Origin: Coenobita brevimanus
Taxonomy: Eukaryota; Arthropoda; Malacostraca; Decapoda; Coenobitidae
Direction of reading: 5' to 3'
Assembly (NCBI GenBank): GCA_032717465.1
Contig: JAVRFU010003718.1
Location: 1,620,856 to 1,684,855 of the forward strand
Length of the DNA: 64,000 nt
Part shown: positions 44,500 through 55,817 of the stretch, in pieces
Position numbering within the stretch: position 1 is the first letter of the stretch
Layout: every line of letters begins with the position of its first letter
Position numbers and translations under genes: made by a program
Notes under the pieces: model-generated
Told to the model about the DNA's origin: nothing
The model's input: the letters and a program-made list of their open reading frames with translations, nothing else
Databases searched by the model: none

Positions 44500-44775
44500 G
44501 AAGTCTAATTCACCCTTGCCAGGGCCATCTCAGGCTACGGGGCCAAGGGTAACTTGTGGACGCAACAGCTGGCGTAAGCGCCCTGACTGCCTCAGGAAGT
44601 CCAGAGTGTGGCAGATGGCAGCAGCCCGATGTGTAATGGCCAAACCACATGTAATAACTGAATTGAAACTTAACAAATTAATCACTCACTGGTCTGGCCG
44701 GGATTTGAACTCAGACCCTCATGCTCCATACGCGTGCACGTTACCACTGCACCAAAGAGAGGATCCCCGCTTTGA
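44500..44775 (-). mobile_element. tRNA-derived SINE
   Basis: On the minus strand a pol III A box (TGGTGCAGTGGTAACGTGC, about 44735-44757) and a B box (GTTCAAATCC, 44701-44710) are spaced as in a tRNA. The tRNA-like head is followed by an unrelated body (GTAATAACATGTGG, GGCTGCTGCCATCTGCC, TTACCCTTGGCCCCGTAGCC). It cannot be a functional tRNA because the arms do not pair properly. It directly follows the 3' end of the I-like element. Confidence 0.7.
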
Positions 44776-44799
44776 CTCTACGCAACACGGGCTTTAATA

Positions 44800-45673
44800 C
44801 ACCCCATTACACACAGTCCCCTAACAACACTGGCAGAGTGAAGGCAGTGATACCCACATAAGCTAAATCATCTCTGAGTCTCACACAGAGGGAGTGAAAG
44901 TGGGGACAGTCCAACAGGAAATGGTAGATAGTGTCTTCAACACTGAGGCACCACTGATGATTAGGGCTTGGAGCTAGATTTATCCTAAATAAATGGGATA
45001 CCACACCTGCATGACCTATTCTCAGACACACTAGGGCACTATCCAAGGCTTGGGATGATGACCGCATCCATGGGTTGGGGGAGAAATCTTGTCTGTAATG
45101 ACCTAGGGTGGTACGGAAAGACTTGCTGGCATTGTTGAATTCCAACAGGAGTGACAAGTCTGTAGGACAGGATGGAAGAAGCTGCCAATATCCAATGGGT
45201 AAGGTTCCACAGAGGATGGAAGAAATGTGCCATAGTAGCTGCTCTATCAACAACCTCATTAGCTCGAACACCCACGTGGGAAGGTATCCATTGGAAATGC
45301 ATGGAATACCCACTGGAGTCGCAGGACAAATGGATGGACTGGATCTCAAACACTAACTGCCTATGTGTGGAGGGGGATAGGCACTTAAGAGCAAGAGAGA
45401 CAACTGGGAGTCAGAGAAAACAACTACTGGCCGGGGGATATCATATCTCTAACAAGCTGTAAGGCCCTAAAACAGCATACAACTCAGAGGCCACCACAGA
45501 GTGGCTCCTATCTAGTCTCCAGGGTCAACAGGTGGAAGAGACCGCAACAAGCATGGCTGCTGAGGATGATGGTGGTGTAAAGGAATGGCAGCCATCGGTG
45601 AAAGCCTGGAGGAATCCTTGATAACGAAGGGAGACAAGTTCTTTACATAAGTTAGAGGTAAAGAGGTCATTAC
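44800..45673 (-). pseudogene. I-like retrotransposon, RNase H and C-terminal part
   Basis: Read on the minus strand, an RNase H signature FTDG (45602-45591) is followed by FQWIPSHVGVRANEVVDRAA (about 45300-45240), the SHxGxxxNExAD motif. A C-terminal region LRIGHAGVVSHLFRI, HQWCLSVEDTIYHFLLDCPH completes it. Non-LTR elements with RNase H belong to the I/R1/LOA-like lineages. Frameshifts separate the blocks. The upstream reverse transcriptase of the same element lies at 52974-55087, beyond the BEL insertion. Confidence 0.75.
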
Positions 45674-46632
45674 TGTATCATCATTTATCATCTGCACTCA
45701 TGATGATATGTACTGTATTGTAATTATGTACTGTTTACCTTAAATATTGTACCTAGTAATCATTAGTAAAGTATTTGTATTGTGCAAAGGACAGGTCTTA
45801 ACTGTGCTAGTTGTATGGGATTCGGTTGGCAGTCTGTATTTTAGTGTTCAGTATGTGTTTGGTGTTCGCATTATGTTTGGGTACACTATTGAAATAAGAT
45901 ATTGATGTAATGTGTAATAACATTTACTATTAGTTGTGTATTGATTTATTATTGTAATTATGGTAAGGAAGAAAGATTTGTAAATCAGTGCACATCTGGC
46001 TTGCATTTGTTTGTGATCTGCTTCCTGGCCACTCAGTGCTCATTCTCAGGTCAGTTCCATATAGGCAGTAGTGACTGACGGTGCCTGGTGAAGCTCCGGA
46101 CATACGAGTAGATTGCGGCACTATCGGTGGGTTATAATACTTGATAGAGTTTTTAGTTGTCATGGTAGAGTGTGCTTGATATTTGATACAATATTTTTAC
46201 TATTTATTATTATGCAAGGATACTTCAGGTATGACTAATATAATTCAAATTTCAGTACTCATGCAGCCGCCTAGGTTTTCGTTACTACCATATGGTCCAT
46301 CAGGAGCCATGGAGGGTCATGGTGTAAGTGAATATTGATTTAGTACCTATATTATTGTTATACAGTGAACATAGAACTAGATCTATATACTTTGGAGATG
46401 TATATAACATATAATTCAGAAATTCGTTTATACTGTTGGTGGTGGACTTGCTGTTTAATGCTTGCTAGTGGACTGTACGTTTATATGAATAACTTGTAAT
46501 ATCAGCTCAAGGCAGTTAAAGAATTTTAGAATATCTGAAACATTGAAACTGTATTTATTATAATGTTATTCCAGGTTGAAACTATGTGAATAAATGTTGC
46601 AACTACCCTTTCGTTTCCTGTTGGATCTAACA
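45674..46632 (+). repeat. 5' LTR of BEL/Pao element
   Basis: A 959 bp repeat starting TGTATCATC and ending CTAACA. It matches 52015-52973 except at two positions (G to A in CATTAGTAAA and in CAGCCGCC). The bases just before it (ATTAC, 45669-45673) recur directly after the 3' LTR, giving a 5 bp target duplication. Confidence 0.95.
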
Positions 46633-46651
46633 TTTCAACACCACTTCCAAG

Positions 46652-47692
46652 ATGGGACGTGAGGAAGAATTGGAGGAAATCAAGATGCAGCAAGCTGTGG
46701 CCAAACAGAAATTTATGAGAAAGCTGAACCTGCTTCAAGAGGGCATCGATAAAGAAGACCCCACACCCCTCCTTCAGAGCAACTATGATCAGGTATCTGA
46801 GGCATACATTGGAGTTGAGCGATTACATGAAAAATATGTGGCATTATTATACAGTACGCAGGCTGATGGAGTGTTGCTTGATGAGGAGGACAACTACATG
46901 AAAGAATTAGACAAGAAACGGACAGATATTCATATAAATTTGGAAAAACTTTGTGATAAAAATGTGCCAACAAAGGCAGTTAAAGTGAAGGCATTAACAC
47001 CTCCCACATTCAATGGAGATATAAGAGAGTACCCGGCCTTCAAAGATGACTATGAGAGGTTAATGATGAAAGCCTTTGGAAAAGATCCCTTTGTATTAAA
47101 ACAATGTTTGTCTGGGGAAGCACTAAAAACTGTCAAACGGGTTGAGAATGATTATGATGCTATGTTTCAGCGATTAGACTTAAAATATGGGAATAGTCGC
47201 AAGGTCGTGGATGTGATTCTCTCAGATCTGAAATCTTTAAAACCTTTGGTAGAAGGTGATAATAAAGGTTTTGTGAAACTAGTAGAAAAGGTCGAGAGAT
47301 GCTGGCTAGATTTAAAGAAGATGAAACTTGAGTCAGAAATGGATTCAGTAAATGTAGTTAGTATGATAGAAAAAGTCCTCCCAAACACACAGAAGCGAGA
47401 ATGGGTGATACATGCAGATAGTTCAGGTAATTCTGGTAGCATCTTTAAGTTGCTACTTGAGTTCCTGCTCAAGGAAAAAAGGGTATTGGAATATATGGAC
47501 TCAACAATAAGAACCAATACAGCTCACAGTAAAGGCAGTATCAACAGTGCCACTTCTGACTTCATTGAGGGAGCTACAGGATCTTATAACCAGCCTGAAT
47601 TAGTTGATGCACTTAGAGGTCTGCAGACAAATCAATCACAGATTGAACAATGTCTGGTTAATTTGACTAAAACCCTAACAGAAATAGTGTAG
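46652..47692 (+). CDS. Gag protein of the BEL/Pao element, N-terminal and central part
   Basis: It starts at ATG 46652, 20 bases after the LTR, and runs 346 codons. The N-terminal 120 residues are helical and charged. From about residue 110, TPPTFNGDIREYPAFKDDYE, LKQCLSGEALKTVKRV, FQRLDLKYGNSRKVVDVILS and MIEKVLPNTQKREWV follow the conserved BEL Gag domain. It ends at TAG 47690-47692; the expected continuation to the zinc knuckle lies in shifted frames (about 47700-47800), so the Gag is probably truncated relative to the ancestor. Gag would form the cytoplasmic particle that packages element RNA. Confidence 0.85.
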   Translation: MGREEELEEIKMQQAVAKQKFMRKLNLLQEGIDKEDPTPLLQSNYDQVSEAYIGVERLHEKYVALLYSTQADGVLLDEEDNYMKELDKKRTDIHINLEKLCDKNVPTKAVKVKALTPPTFNGDIREYPAFKDDYERLMMKAFGKDPFVLKQCLSGEALKTVKRVENDYDAMFQRLDLKYGNSRKVVDVILSDLKSLKPLVEGDNKGFVKLVEKVERCWLDLKKMKLESEMDSVNVVSMIEKVLPNTQKREWVIHADSSGNSGSIFKLLLEFLLKEKRVLEYMDSTIRTNTAHSKGSINSATSDFIEGATGSYNQPELVDALRGLQTNQSQIEQCLVNLTKTLTEIV

Positions 47693-47809
47693 GTAAACAA
47701 GATAAGAAAAACAGAAGAAATGAGAATTGTTGGTATCATGATTCGGAAAGTCACAGTATATTAGTGCTCAGCATTTCACAGTTTAAGTACTCCTGATAAA
47801 ATAGATCTA

Positions 47810-48220
47810 ATGAAAAGGAAAGGTATTTGCTTTAACTGCATGTCAGGACATCACATAGCACGCAACTGTGAGCTTAAGAGAACTTGCAATGTGGTGGATA
47901 ACGATCAAAGGTGTGGAAAACATCATCATCCTAGTTTACATCAGGCTCATGTAGATGGCATTATGTTTCATGGCTTAGGGATAAACAAAAGTGTTATCTC
48001 TAAATCTAATGTGCTGTTGATGATTAGTAAAGTAATCAGTAATGGTCAACCAGTTAACACTCTTTGGGATCCTGGAAGTGACATGACTCTCATAACACAC
48101 AGAATGGCTTCGAAGTTAGGCTTATCAGGCAGAGAAATTAATCTGACCATCACAAAAGTGGGAAACCAAACACCAAACAGAGAAATACATCAGCATGGAA
48201 TATACGCTGCCACTAACTGA
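47810..48220 (+). pseudogene. BEL/Pao zinc knuckle and aspartic protease, broken
   Basis: CFNCMSGHHIARNC is a CCHC zinc knuckle (C-x2-C-x4-H-x4-C) that binds RNA. The protease follows, with NTLWDPGSDMTLITHRMASK at the active-site position; the D-x-G-S triad pattern is kept, with P in the variable place. The frame stops at 48218-48220, and protease-linked sequence resumes in another frame from 48195, so a frameshift lies near 48185. The enzyme would process the Gag-Pol polyprotein. Confidence 0.8.
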
Positions 48221-50087
48221 CAGAGAAGGCAAAGTGTGGACTGTTAAGGCTTACGGAATCGGAGAAATAACGTCAAATGTAAATTATGTAAATGTGTCAG
48301 CAGTGGCTAGTCTACTGGACGTCTCCGCTGACGAAATTACAAGGCCAGTGGGGAGTATAGACTTACTTGTTGGGGCTGATTGCTGTACTCCTTTACCACA
48401 AATTGTCAAAACTGTTGGGAATCTGCAAATTTTAAAGAACCAATTTGGATTTTGCTTACGTGGTAATCATCCATCACTAAATTTAGAAAACAATAAATCA
48501 GAGAATTTGTGTATCAGGCTCCATCATCTAGCAGGTGTTACTTATCCCAATGATATTGTGGTGGAAAGTACAGACAGTCTGAAGCAGTCACTTGATAAGT
48601 GTTTTGATGCTGAGTGGACTGGAAATAAATGCGAGTCATGCAGGTTGTCAGGATATAACAATGTGTCTAACAGCTATACAATAAATGAAAGGAGAGAACT
48701 GGAACTAATTGAGAAAGATTTGAAGCCTGATGAAGTCAATAATCAGTGGACAGCTGAATATCCTTGGTTAAAAGATCCTTCTGAGCTGCCAAATAATTTG
48801 CCTGTGGCTATTGCTCGAATGAAATCGACTGAAAGGAAACTGGCTAAATTAGGACCTGAATATGCAAAGACTTACCAGAATCAGATGAAAGATATGATGG
48901 GTAGAAACGTAGCTAGAAAATTATCAGAAGAGGAGTTGACAAATTACACAGGTCCTGTACATTATATTCATCACCACGAAGTATTTAAGCCTGATTCGGT
49001 ATCAACTCCAGTGAGAATAGTATTTAACTCATCAGCTTCTTACATAGGTTATAGTTTAAATGACTACTGGGTTAAGGGACCAAATGTGTTAAATGAACTG
49101 CTACCTATTTTGTTAAGATTTCGTCAGGAAAAAGTTGCATTAGTGGGAGACATATCTAAGATGTATAATACTGTTAGACTGGGCATTGTTGAACAACATA
49201 CTCACAGGTTTTTATGAAGGAATATGGATGAAAGTAAGATACCAGAACATTATGTAATGACGGCTGTAACTTTTGGTGATCGCGCTAGTGGAATAATAGC
49301 AATGCTAGCTCGTCGTCACACAGCCGAAAGGGATATGTCAGAATATCCAGCAGCAGCCAAGATGATCATCAAAAACTCTTATGTTGATATAGTGCAGTCA
49401 GTAACTAACTATGATCAAGCTTACAAACTAATTAGAGATGCTGAGGAAATATTATCTGTGGAAGGATTTAAGGTCAAACATTGGATACTGTCTGGCAAAA
49501 ATGAAACATTTGAAGATGTCAAATTACTGAAAACCAGCAAAGAAAAGGTTTGGGGTTTAACTTGAGACCCTAGAGGGGATAAACTGATATTCAGTGTTAA
49601 AGTGAACTTCTCTAAGAAAATCAAGAAAGTGAATACTGGACCAAATTTAAAGCTATCCGAGACTGAGTTAAATTTTCCCACAGTTCTCACTAAAAGAATG
49701 GTCTTGAGTCAAGTAGCATCTATATATGACCCTCTTGGACTTGTATTACCATTTACACTACAAGGAAAGGCGTTGCTGAGAGAATTAGTTATTCAGAGCA
49801 GAATAGTGAAAGACAAACAGGATCACACACCTGGATGGGATAGTCCCTTATCTAATGATAAGAAGGAAAAATGGAAAACTTTCTTTACCGATTTGTATGA
49901 ATTGGAAGCTTTGACTTTTGAAAGATGTCTTGAGTCTGACGATGCTATTGGAAATCCTATGTTAGTGATATTTTCTGACAATAGCACTCTGGCATACGGA
50001 GCTTGTGCATATGTTAGATGGCAAGTTAAGTCAGGGAAATTCAAATCTAGTTTAATTGCTGCCAAACAGAGACTGGCTCCTAAATGA
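48195..50087 (+). pseudogene. BEL/Pao reverse transcriptase and start of RNase H, with stops
   Basis: One frame broken by TGA at 49215-49217 and 49563-49565; at both points BEL proteins usually have Trp (FLW and GLTWDP contexts). Blocks include IDLLVGADCCTPLPQIV, WLKDPSELPNNLPVAIARM, TPVRIVFNSSASYIG, ALVGDISKMYNTVRL (motif A), VTFGDRASGIIAMLA and NSYVDIVQSV. The last corresponds to the YVDD catalytic motif but lacks the second Asp, a three-base loss at about 49386. The end of the frame (VIFSDNSTLAYGACAYVRW) is the start of RNase H. A frameshift at about 50085 ends it. Confidence 0.85.
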
Positions 50088-50932
50088 CAATGCCTCGTCT
50101 TGAAATGTGTGGTGCTGTGTTGTCGACCAGGCTCAGAGAAATGATTGTGCAAGTACTCGACTGGAAGTTTAATTCAGTAATGCATATTGTGGACTCTGCC
50201 ATAGTTAGAGCTCAGATTCAAAAGGAGACTTAGGGATTTAAAACCTTTGTAGGCACCAGAGTAGCTGAAATACAAAATAAAACTGATCCCAGTGAATGGT
50301 GGTGGGTACAGTCGAACGATAATCCGGCTGATCTTTTAACAAGGCCTATGAATCCAAGTAAACTAAATTCTGATTCTGTGTGGCAGAAAGGACCAGATTA
50401 CCTATGTCAGCCAATTCATCTGTGGCCAGTTAGTCAGTTCTGTGATGATGAGTTACCAGATAGAAAGGGAGTAACTATGAATTGCGAGATCAAGAGAGAC
50501 ATCACGACCAGTCTGAGTTTTATTAATTTAGACAGATTTAGTGGTTATAATAAGCTGCTAAGAGTCACCAGTAGGTTACTGGCTGCAGGTAAAGAAAAGT
50601 CTTTAAGAGGCATTTGTAAACCACCGTCTGCCATATTGCTAAAAGAAGCAGAAACTTTGTGGATCAGAGAGGTACAAAAGAACTTGGCGACCGACTGGTA
50701 CAGCAGATATCAACGATTAGGACCAAGCCTGAACACACAAGGATTAATTACTGTAGGTCAGAGAATAGCAAAATGGCTTAAAGACAACTGGAACAAAGAC
50801 TGTTATATTCTTCTACCAGTTAACCACCCTTTTACTAGACTGTATGTCACCCATCTACACAATGTAGATCATTCTGGTATTGAAACTACCCTAGTTAAGA
50901 AAAATTCTGGATTCCAGGTGTACAGAGATTGA
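50088..50932 (+). pseudogene. BEL/Pao RNase H remainder and integrase zinc-binding region
   Basis: After the frameshift the frame reads MPRLEMCGAV, HIVDSAIVRAQI, a TAG at 50231-50233, WWVQSNDNPADLLTRPM, then the linker to integrase (WIREVQKNL, LTVGQRI-like) and LYVTHLHNVDHSGIETTL, the His pair of the HHCC zinc finger. The next frame (from 50929) has KYVKCRR, where the expected first Cys is Tyr. A frameshift lies at about 50930. Confidence 0.75.
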
Positions 50933-51984
50933 TAAAATCTGTCAAAAACAAATATGTAAAATGCAGAAGACTAAATGCTAGGGTTGAAGGTCAGATAATG
51001 GGTGAGGTATTAAATGAAAGGTTGCAACCATCCCCTCCATTCCATCACATATCACTTGATTTATTTGGACCTTTTAAGATAGAGGACAGTGTTAAACGTA
51101 GAACCAGTGGTAAAGCTTATGGCGTAGTTTTCAATTGTCTAGTAACACGAGCTGTTTACATAGACCTAGTAGACGGGTATGACACCCAGAATTTCCTTGC
51201 TGCTTTTAGAAGATTTGTATCTCTCAGAGGGTATCCAAGCACTATACATTCTGACAGTGGTCCTCAACTAGTATCTGCCAATAAGGAACTGAGGCAAATA
51301 ATGAGTAAATGGGATGTGGATAAGCTGATGTATTTTGGATCTCATGAAGGCATGACTTGGTCTTTCAATAAGTCTGCTGATGAACCTTGGCAGAGTGGGT
51401 GTAGCGAGTCACTGATAAAACTTAAGAGGTCTTTGACTATGTTGATTGGAGATAGCAGTCTTACATTCGGAGAACTGCAGACAGTTTTGTTTGACGTTGC
51501 AAATATGCTGAATGGGCGGCCAATCGGTATCAAGCCAGGGACAGACATAGAGCTTGGCAGTTATTTATGCCCTAATGATTTACTGTTAGGAAGAACTTCT
51601 TCAAGAGCTCCCACTGGTCCTTGGAAGAATTGTCACAATGTAAAAAATAGACTGGAATTTTTAGACAATATTGTTACTGGTTTTTGGAAGAAGTGGCACC
51701 GTGACTATTTTCCAACTTTAATAGTGAGGTAAAAATGGCATGTAGAAAAGAGGAATCTTAAGTCTGGCGACATTGTGCTAGTTCAGGATACTAATTCAGT
51801 TCTAGGCAAATGGAAATTGGCTCAGGTAACAGTAGCAGAACCAGGACGAGATGGCAGAGTGAGAGATGCTACAATCAGGTACAAGGTACAGAAACCAGGA
51901 CCAACATACAAGGGTGTAGATGATGTAGAAGTCAAGCGTTCTGTACACAGACTGATAGTTTTATTGCCAGTAGAGGAACAATGA
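50929..51984 (+). pseudogene. BEL/Pao integrase and C-terminal domain
   Basis: HISLDLFGPF (first Asp), YPSTIHSDSGPQLVSANKEL (second Asp) and WQSGCSESLIKLKRSL (Glu) supply the DDE triad of the integrase core. FDVANMLNGRPIG and LCPNDLLLGR follow. A TAA at 51730-51732 interrupts, and the frame continues with SGDIVLVQDTNSVLGKWKLA and VKRSVHRLIVLLPVEE, the C-terminal domain seen in BEL/Pao integrases. The core motifs are intact, but no single protein can be made. Confidence 0.82.
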
Positions 51985-52014
51985 ACTTATAGCTTTTCTT
52001 CTGCAGGTGGCGAA

Positions 52015-52973
52015 TGTATCATCATTTATCATCTGCACTCATGATGATATGTACTGTATTGTAATTATGTACTGTTTACCTTAAATATTGTACCTAGTAA
52101 TCATTAATAAAGTATTTGTATTGTGCAAAGGACAGGTCTTAACTGTGCTAGTTGTATGGGATTCGGTTGGCAGTCTGTATTTTAGTGTTCAGTATGTGTT
52201 TGGTGTTCGCATTATGTTTGGGTACACTATTGAAATAAGATATTGATGTAATGTGTAATAACATTTACTATTAGTTGTGTATTGATTTATTATTGTAATT
52301 ATGGTAAGGAAGAAAGATTTGTAAATCAGTGCACATCTGGCTTGCATTTGTTTGTGATCTGCTTCCTGGCCACTCAGTGCTCATTCTCAGGTCAGTTCCA
52401 TATAGGCAGTAGTGACTGACGGTGCCTGGTGAAGCTCCGGACATACGAGTAGATTGCGGCACTATCGGTGGGTTATAATACTTGATAGAGTTTTTAGTTG
52501 TCATGGTAGAGTGTGCTTGATATTTGATACAATATTTTTACTATTTATTATTATGCAAGGATACTTCAGGTATGACTAATATAATTCAAATTTCAGTACT
52601 CATGCAGCCACCTAGGTTTTCGTTACTACCATATGGTCCATCAGGAGCCATGGAGGGTCATGGTGTAAGTGAATATTGATTTAGTACCTATATTATTGTT
52701 ATACAGTGAACATAGAACTAGATCTATATACTTTGGAGATGTATATAACATATAATTCAGAAATTCGTTTATACTGTTGGTGGTGGACTTGCTGTTTAAT
52801 GCTTGCTAGTGGACTGTACGTTTATATGAATAACTTGTAATATCAGCTCAAGGCAGTTAAAGAATTTTAGAATATCTGAAACATTGAAACTGTATTTATT
52901 ATAATGTTATTCCAGGTTGAAACTATGTGAATAAATGTTGCAACTACCCTTTCGTTTCCTGTTGGATCTAACA
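52015..52973 (+). repeat. 3' LTR of BEL/Pao element
   Basis: 959 bp, same length as the 5' LTR and differing at two positions. It is preceded by GCAGGTGGCGAA, a weak polypurine tract, and followed by ATTAC (52974-52978), the duplicated target. Confidence 0.95.
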
Positions 52974-55087
52974 ATTACTAGCTTTACAATACGGGACGTG
53001 GCGGGTGAGACTAAACATGGAAGGCAAAGGGGACCAGGATGGGATAGGGGACACAGGGGGGATTGGGGAAGGAAGAGGAGGAAGGGAGGGAGAGGACAGA
53101 GAAGGAGCGAAGGGCACGGACAAGGAAAGAGGCATGAGAACAAACAGGCCAGGAGGGAGCAAGGGGTCAAAAGGAGAATGGGTGAGAAGGACATGAAGAG
53201 GATGGGATGGGGAGAAGGACTCGATACGACGATAAGTAGAACAGTTATGATGATGTCAGGCCCATGTTAGTGGCAAGACACCAGCCTCCACATGTAGGGT
53301 GACCACTGGGGAGGACTTAAATGCCCCAAAGCTATCCGTAAGGGATTGTTCTGGATGACTTCCAACCTACTTAAACCAATAGAGGGGCCGAACCGCAAAT
53401 ACTGTATCGTGCTCAAGATGTAAACACTGTAGAACTTCAATAAAACTTCACAGGAGACCCCCAGCGTGTCCCAGCTAAACTTTTCATTGTGTCAAGGCAT
53501 TTCAGCACGAGGATCTTGAGTACTCAATATGGGATTTCCACGTTAGGACAGGTCCATCTAGACGGAGGCCTAAGAAAGTGTTTTGGTGTGGTAGGGGGCT
53601 GGGCTGCCTGCCAGGGAGATATGAGGGAGAGAAGGAAAGCTACACTTGAGGGTAAAATGCATCAATGCACATTACTCAACATTAACCTGCAACCCCCACC
53701 TGCCTAACCATTGAAGGAGGGCATCCATCCCAGCTTGGAGGCACTGTTGAGACTCTAACAATGTGGTAGCTGTACTGAGCAGTGTAAGGTCATCTGCATA
53801 AATGACATGGGTGGTGGCTGGGGGGCGTGGAAGATCTGATAGAACATTAAATAAGAATGGGCTTAAGACAGATCCCTAAGGAACACCATGCCTAACATGA
53901 TGTGGTGTAGACATGGCCCCTCCCACCGACACACAAAACTGCCTGCCCGTCAAATAATTGCGCAGCCAGCAGAGGGGGACCCCTGGATCCCCACAAACAC
54001 CAGTTTATGTAGAACAGCCTCATAGGATGCAGAGTCGAAAGCACCTGCTAGATCCACAAACAGAGCCAGCATGACACCCTTACTGCGATACGTTTCTTGT
54101 ATCTGATGCTCCAGCTGATGTGAGACATCCAGCGTGCCCCGGCCTGGCTGAAAACCACACTGTTCCTCCAGGAAAATATTGTTTGTCTCTGCCCACCACT
54201 ATAAATGAGTGCCAACCATCCTACCCATCAACTTTCCTATGCACTGCAGGAGGGCAATGGGGCAATATCCTGCAGGATGTGTAAGATCCTTACATGACTT
54301 TGGGAACAGGAGAAAAGTTGAGACTTTCCAAGGCTCCAGGAAAACACGTCAAGCAACTGATATTATATATATCCAGGAGGATGTCACAACCTGACAAAGG
54401 GAGATGGCTTAGAAATTCACATGGGATGAGATCCAGCCTGGCCACCTTGTGAGGGGCCAGTGCTGAGATGGTTGAAGATAGCTCTCTTGATGTAAAAGGA
54501 TCCACCAAGCCAGATGGGGGTCTACCAGCCTCTGCTTCACTAACCACTGTCATGAGAAGGTCCAGGTTGGAGAGAGGAACAGGGATGCCAAGCTTGGAAC
54601 CAAAAAAGGAAGCCAAAAAGTCCATCTTTGATGCATCAGTTAATAAGTCCACTCTATCCTGACAAAGAGGAAAGGAAAATGAGGACACCTTGCCATGCAC
54701 TGCCCTGAGAAACCTCCATGTATGGGTGGACGATGTGTAAAATGAAAGGGGTGCAACAAACAATGACCAGGCCTCCCGTTGGGTAGCCACGATGATACGA
54801 GTGTATTCTGTATTCAGGTGTTTACAGAGTAGCATATTGGTGACCGACAGGCAACGGCGCCATGCATACCATGTTCTGCACCCAGCTGTTACTGCCTCTC
54901 GACAAACCTCAAACCACCAAGGCACCCCACAACGACGAACTGAACGACATGTCACCAATGCGAAAGCATGATGGTCTGCCCTCACTAACCATGATGCAAA
55001 AGAGCCAGCCAGTCCCTCAAGGGGAAAGTTCACCTCAGGAGAGGAAGTGGACAATGCCCCTGTACAGACCCACCAGCCCTCCTCCAT
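52974..55087 (-). pseudogene. I-like retrotransposon, reverse transcriptase part
   Basis: The minus-strand frame 55087-54290 reads WFEVCREAVTAGCRTWYAWR, EAWSLFVAPLSFYTSSTHTW and SSTISALAPHKVARLDLIPC, a pre-RT and early RT region. After frameshifts, the segment about 54150-53690 encodes a region resembling the A and B blocks (LFVDLAGAFDSASYEAVLHK, a VPxG block) and then HVIYADDLTLLSTATTLLES with the catalytic YADD at about 53800. The purine-rich stretch 52990-53230 belongs to the same insert but has no motif. It is contiguous, apart from the BEL insertion, with the RNase H part at 44800-45673. Confidence 0.75.
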
Positions 55088-55322
55088 AAGCCTCCATTGA
55101 GGACAAGATGGGCATTAGGGTGGAGTAAAACAGACTTCTTCTTTTTTTTTTTTTTTTGCGGTTTCTGAAATGCTATGGGTGATCAAAAGTTGCCAAATGG
55201 AATATAAAAGGTGTTAAAATATTACTGGTCTATCTGTACATCTTCACAGGCTCCATGGTCTTTGAAAATTCTACAGAAACAGATATTGTCATATATATAG
55301 CATATCAATATTTATTAGTTAC

Positions 55323-55690
55323 TTTTTTTTTTTTTAACGTGTCCGACTCTCAGCAAAGGCTTCAGGGCACATTCCCAAGTCCCAGTAGTCCTTCTTGGGG
55401 CCCAGTAGTCCTCCTACGTCTCCACATGTCACCACTTTAGCGCTAAAACCCACCATCCATATTGAATACATGCTAGGGATGTCTAATACAGGACTGGTGT
55501 ACTGGTATTAGCGGGGGTATTTTTATGACATGTCAGCGAGTCTTCTGGTAGATTAAGAAAGTCTGCTTTTTAAGAAATTCAAATCCTTAAACTGTTCCCT
55601 GCCTCAGCCGGGATTCGAACCTGGGTCCATTAGGACTGCTGGCCGCCTCTCTACCGATACTGCCACCGCTTCCCACAATGCAGCTTTTTG
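55323..55690 (-). mobile_element. tRNA-derived SINE with polyA tail
   Basis: On the minus strand, A box TGGCAGTATCGGTAGAG (about 55664-55648) and a perfect B box GGTTCGAATCC (55611-55621) form a tRNA-like head. The body includes GGTGGGTTTTAGCGCTAAAG and CCTGAAGCCTTTGCTGAGAG, and a run of about 14 A (T on plus, 55323-55337) ends it. A second T run at 55141-55158 may be the tail of another insertion. 55160-55320 has no recognised feature. Confidence 0.8.
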
Positions 55691-55817
55691 CTGATTTTAA
55701 GCAAAACAGTTGGCTTAAAATTACCCAGAATTCACCTTGAGGAGGCGACTGCATGTCGAATTCCACCCGTGCCCACCCAACCACTCAACCATACGTGAAC
55801 ACGTCTGAGGCTTTTTC

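Larger units (their letters stand above)
45674..52973 (+). mobile_element. BEL/Pao-type LTR retrotransposon, recent insertion with degraded pol
   Basis: 7.3 kb with two 959 bp LTRs and the internal order Gag, zinc knuckle, protease, RT, RNase H, integrase. Pol order and domain style (Gag-type N-terminal domain, aspartic protease, Pao-type RT and RNase H, DDE integrase with a basic C-terminal domain) fit BEL/Pao rather than Gypsy. At least four in-frame stops and three or four frameshifts break the internal part, although the LTRs are 99.8% identical. It is inserted into the I-like element. Confidence 0.92.

Noticed and set aside
44700..44760. Possible functional tRNA gene
   Set aside because: A and B boxes are present, but acceptor and T arms do not pair and unrelated sequence follows, so it is a SINE head.
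55605..55680. Possible functional tRNA gene with perfect B box
   Set aside because: The cloverleaf is disrupted and a SINE body with an A tail follows.
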